DNA from: Chlorokybus atmophyticus
Taxonomy: Eukaryota > Streptophyta > Chlorokybophyceae > Chlorokybales > Chlorokybaceae
Assembly: GCA_009103225.1 (NCBI GenBank)
Contig: RHPI01001737.1
Span: 1,056,607 to 1,101,488 of the forward strand
DNA length: 44,882 nucleotides
Direction of reading: 5' to 3'
Under the pieces are notes generated by a model, which saw only the letters and a program-made list of their open reading frames with translations, did no database searches and was not told the DNA's origin. Below are positions 44,153 to 44,882 of the stretch, piece by piece. A program made the position numbers and the translations under genes. Position 1 is the stretch's first letter, and every line of letters begins with the position of its first letter.

Positions 44153-44882
44153 TCAAACACAGATGCCAAGTCTTGCACAACAAGTCTTGAACTTGAGTGG
44201 TGACAATGGCTTTGTCATGAAGTCCGCCAGCATGCCCTCGGTGTTGCAGTACTGGAACTCCACCTCCTTCCTTGTGACTCTGTCACGCACAAAGTGATGC
44301 ATAACATCAATGTGCTTCGTCCTTGCCGAGGCAATAGGATGCTTCAACAACTTGATGGCTCCTTGATTGTCACAGTTGATGACGATGCACGCCATGGGGT
44401 GCTCCAAGTCTGCCATGAGCTTGCGAAGCCAGAGTGCCTCCTTCACTGCTGCTGCCGCTGCCATGTACTCAGCCTCTGATGTAGATGCTGCTGTTGTTGG
44501 CTGCAGCCTGCTGTTCCAGCTCACCACGCCTCCATTCAGCTTGAAGACGTAGCCTGTAGTGGACCTCCTGGTGTTGAGGTCACCAGCAAAGTCCGAGTCG
44601 CAGTAGCCCTCCAACTCAGTGCTCCCGCTCCCAAACTTGATGCCAACTGTTGCGCTCCCAGCAACATAGCGTAGTACTCCCTTTGCTGCTCTCCAGTGCT
44701 CCATGCTCGGTGCAGACATGTAGCGAGCAAGTACTCCCACAGCATGTGCAACACCGGGACGTGTGCACACTGCCACATAGAGCATGCTGCCTACCAGCTC
44801 ACCATATGGATACTGAGCCTTGTCGAGTACCTCCTCATCCTTTGCCTTGATGAGGGCAGTGCCAAGTGCCAATGGTGCAGTG
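44153..44882 (-). CDS. copia Pol C-terminus: RT end and RNase H (partial)
   Basis: An open frame entering from beyond the window and ending 42 bases before the LTR. Ty1/copia motifs are plain: YGELVGSMLYVAVCTRPGVA (RT end), GYCDSDFAGDLNTRRSTTGY (RNase H Asp), TSEAEYMAAAAAVKEALWL (Glu), INCDNQGAIKL (Asp), KHIDVMHHFVRD, and the terminal EGMLADFMTKPL. RNase H removes the RNA template during reverse transcription. No stop interrupts the visible 240 codons, so this element may be young. Its Gag, protease and integrase would lie to the right of the window. Confidence 0.9.
   Translation of the reverse strand, partial: TAPLALGTALIKAKDEEVLDKAQYPYGELVGSMLYVAVCTRPGVAHAVGVLARYMSAPSMEHWRAAKGVLRYVAGSATVGIKFGSGSTELEGYCDSDFAGDLNTRRSTTGYVFKLNGGVVSWNSRLQPTTAASTSEAEYMAAAAAVKEALWLRKLMADLEHPMACIVINCDNQGAIKLLKHPIASARTKHIDVMHHFVRDRVTRKEVEFQYCNTEGMLADFMTKPLSPLKFKTCCARLGICV

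Overview
This window is nuclear DNA from a repeat-rich eukaryote. Evidence: spliced genes with GT-AG introns, long microsatellites, and several families of LTR retrotransposons and a pogo-like transposon. The organism cannot be fixed from sequence alone. A retrotransposon-borne cytosine-methyltransferase domain, an Osser-like copia element and secreted Cys-rich proteins would fit a green or streptophyte alga or another protist, but this is low-confidence inference.

Layout. 1-1341 (-): decayed copy of a secreted VWD/Root_cap-like gene. 3037-5254 (+): broken pogo/CENP-B-type transposase. 5791-5937 (-): possible small secreted ORF. 6074-12491 (-): Ty3/gypsy element 1, with frameshifts throughout. 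About 13195-13290: tRNA-like Pol III promoter, probably a SINE. 13692-15879 (+): better-preserved copy of the VWD/Root_cap-like gene, whose fourth intron holds 301 perfect CT repeats. 17379-26184 (-): Ty3/gypsy element 2, an intact 2359-codon polyprotein framed by an unusual split direct repeat. 26189-33700: mostly non-coding, with one convincing terminal exon pair at 29882-30471 (-) and an assembly gap. 34587-37391: two LTR ends facing each other and a deleted copia element. 37930-38480: array of a short palindromic motif. 38897-41502 (-) and 41959-43690 (+): two divergent multi-exon host genes, an unknown 494-aa protein and a zinc-finger/SET protein. 43688-44882 (-): 3' end of a copia element inserted inside the SET exon.

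The most notable system is gypsy element 2. One open frame encodes Gag, two zinc knuckles, protease, a DNMT3-like cytosine methyltransferase domain, reverse transcriptase, RNase H, DDE integrase and a C-terminal PHD finger. The same ORF therefore carries a candidate DNA-methylation writer and a candidate histone reader. Its terminal repeats are arranged as B'-ORF-A'-B-A (minus orientation), the split direct repeat layout known from tyrosine-recombinase DIRS/PAT elements. Here it accompanies a DDE integrase and a 4-bp target-site duplication. The second notable event is the copia insertion in the SET gene, where the LTR's first six bases provide the last codon and the stop.
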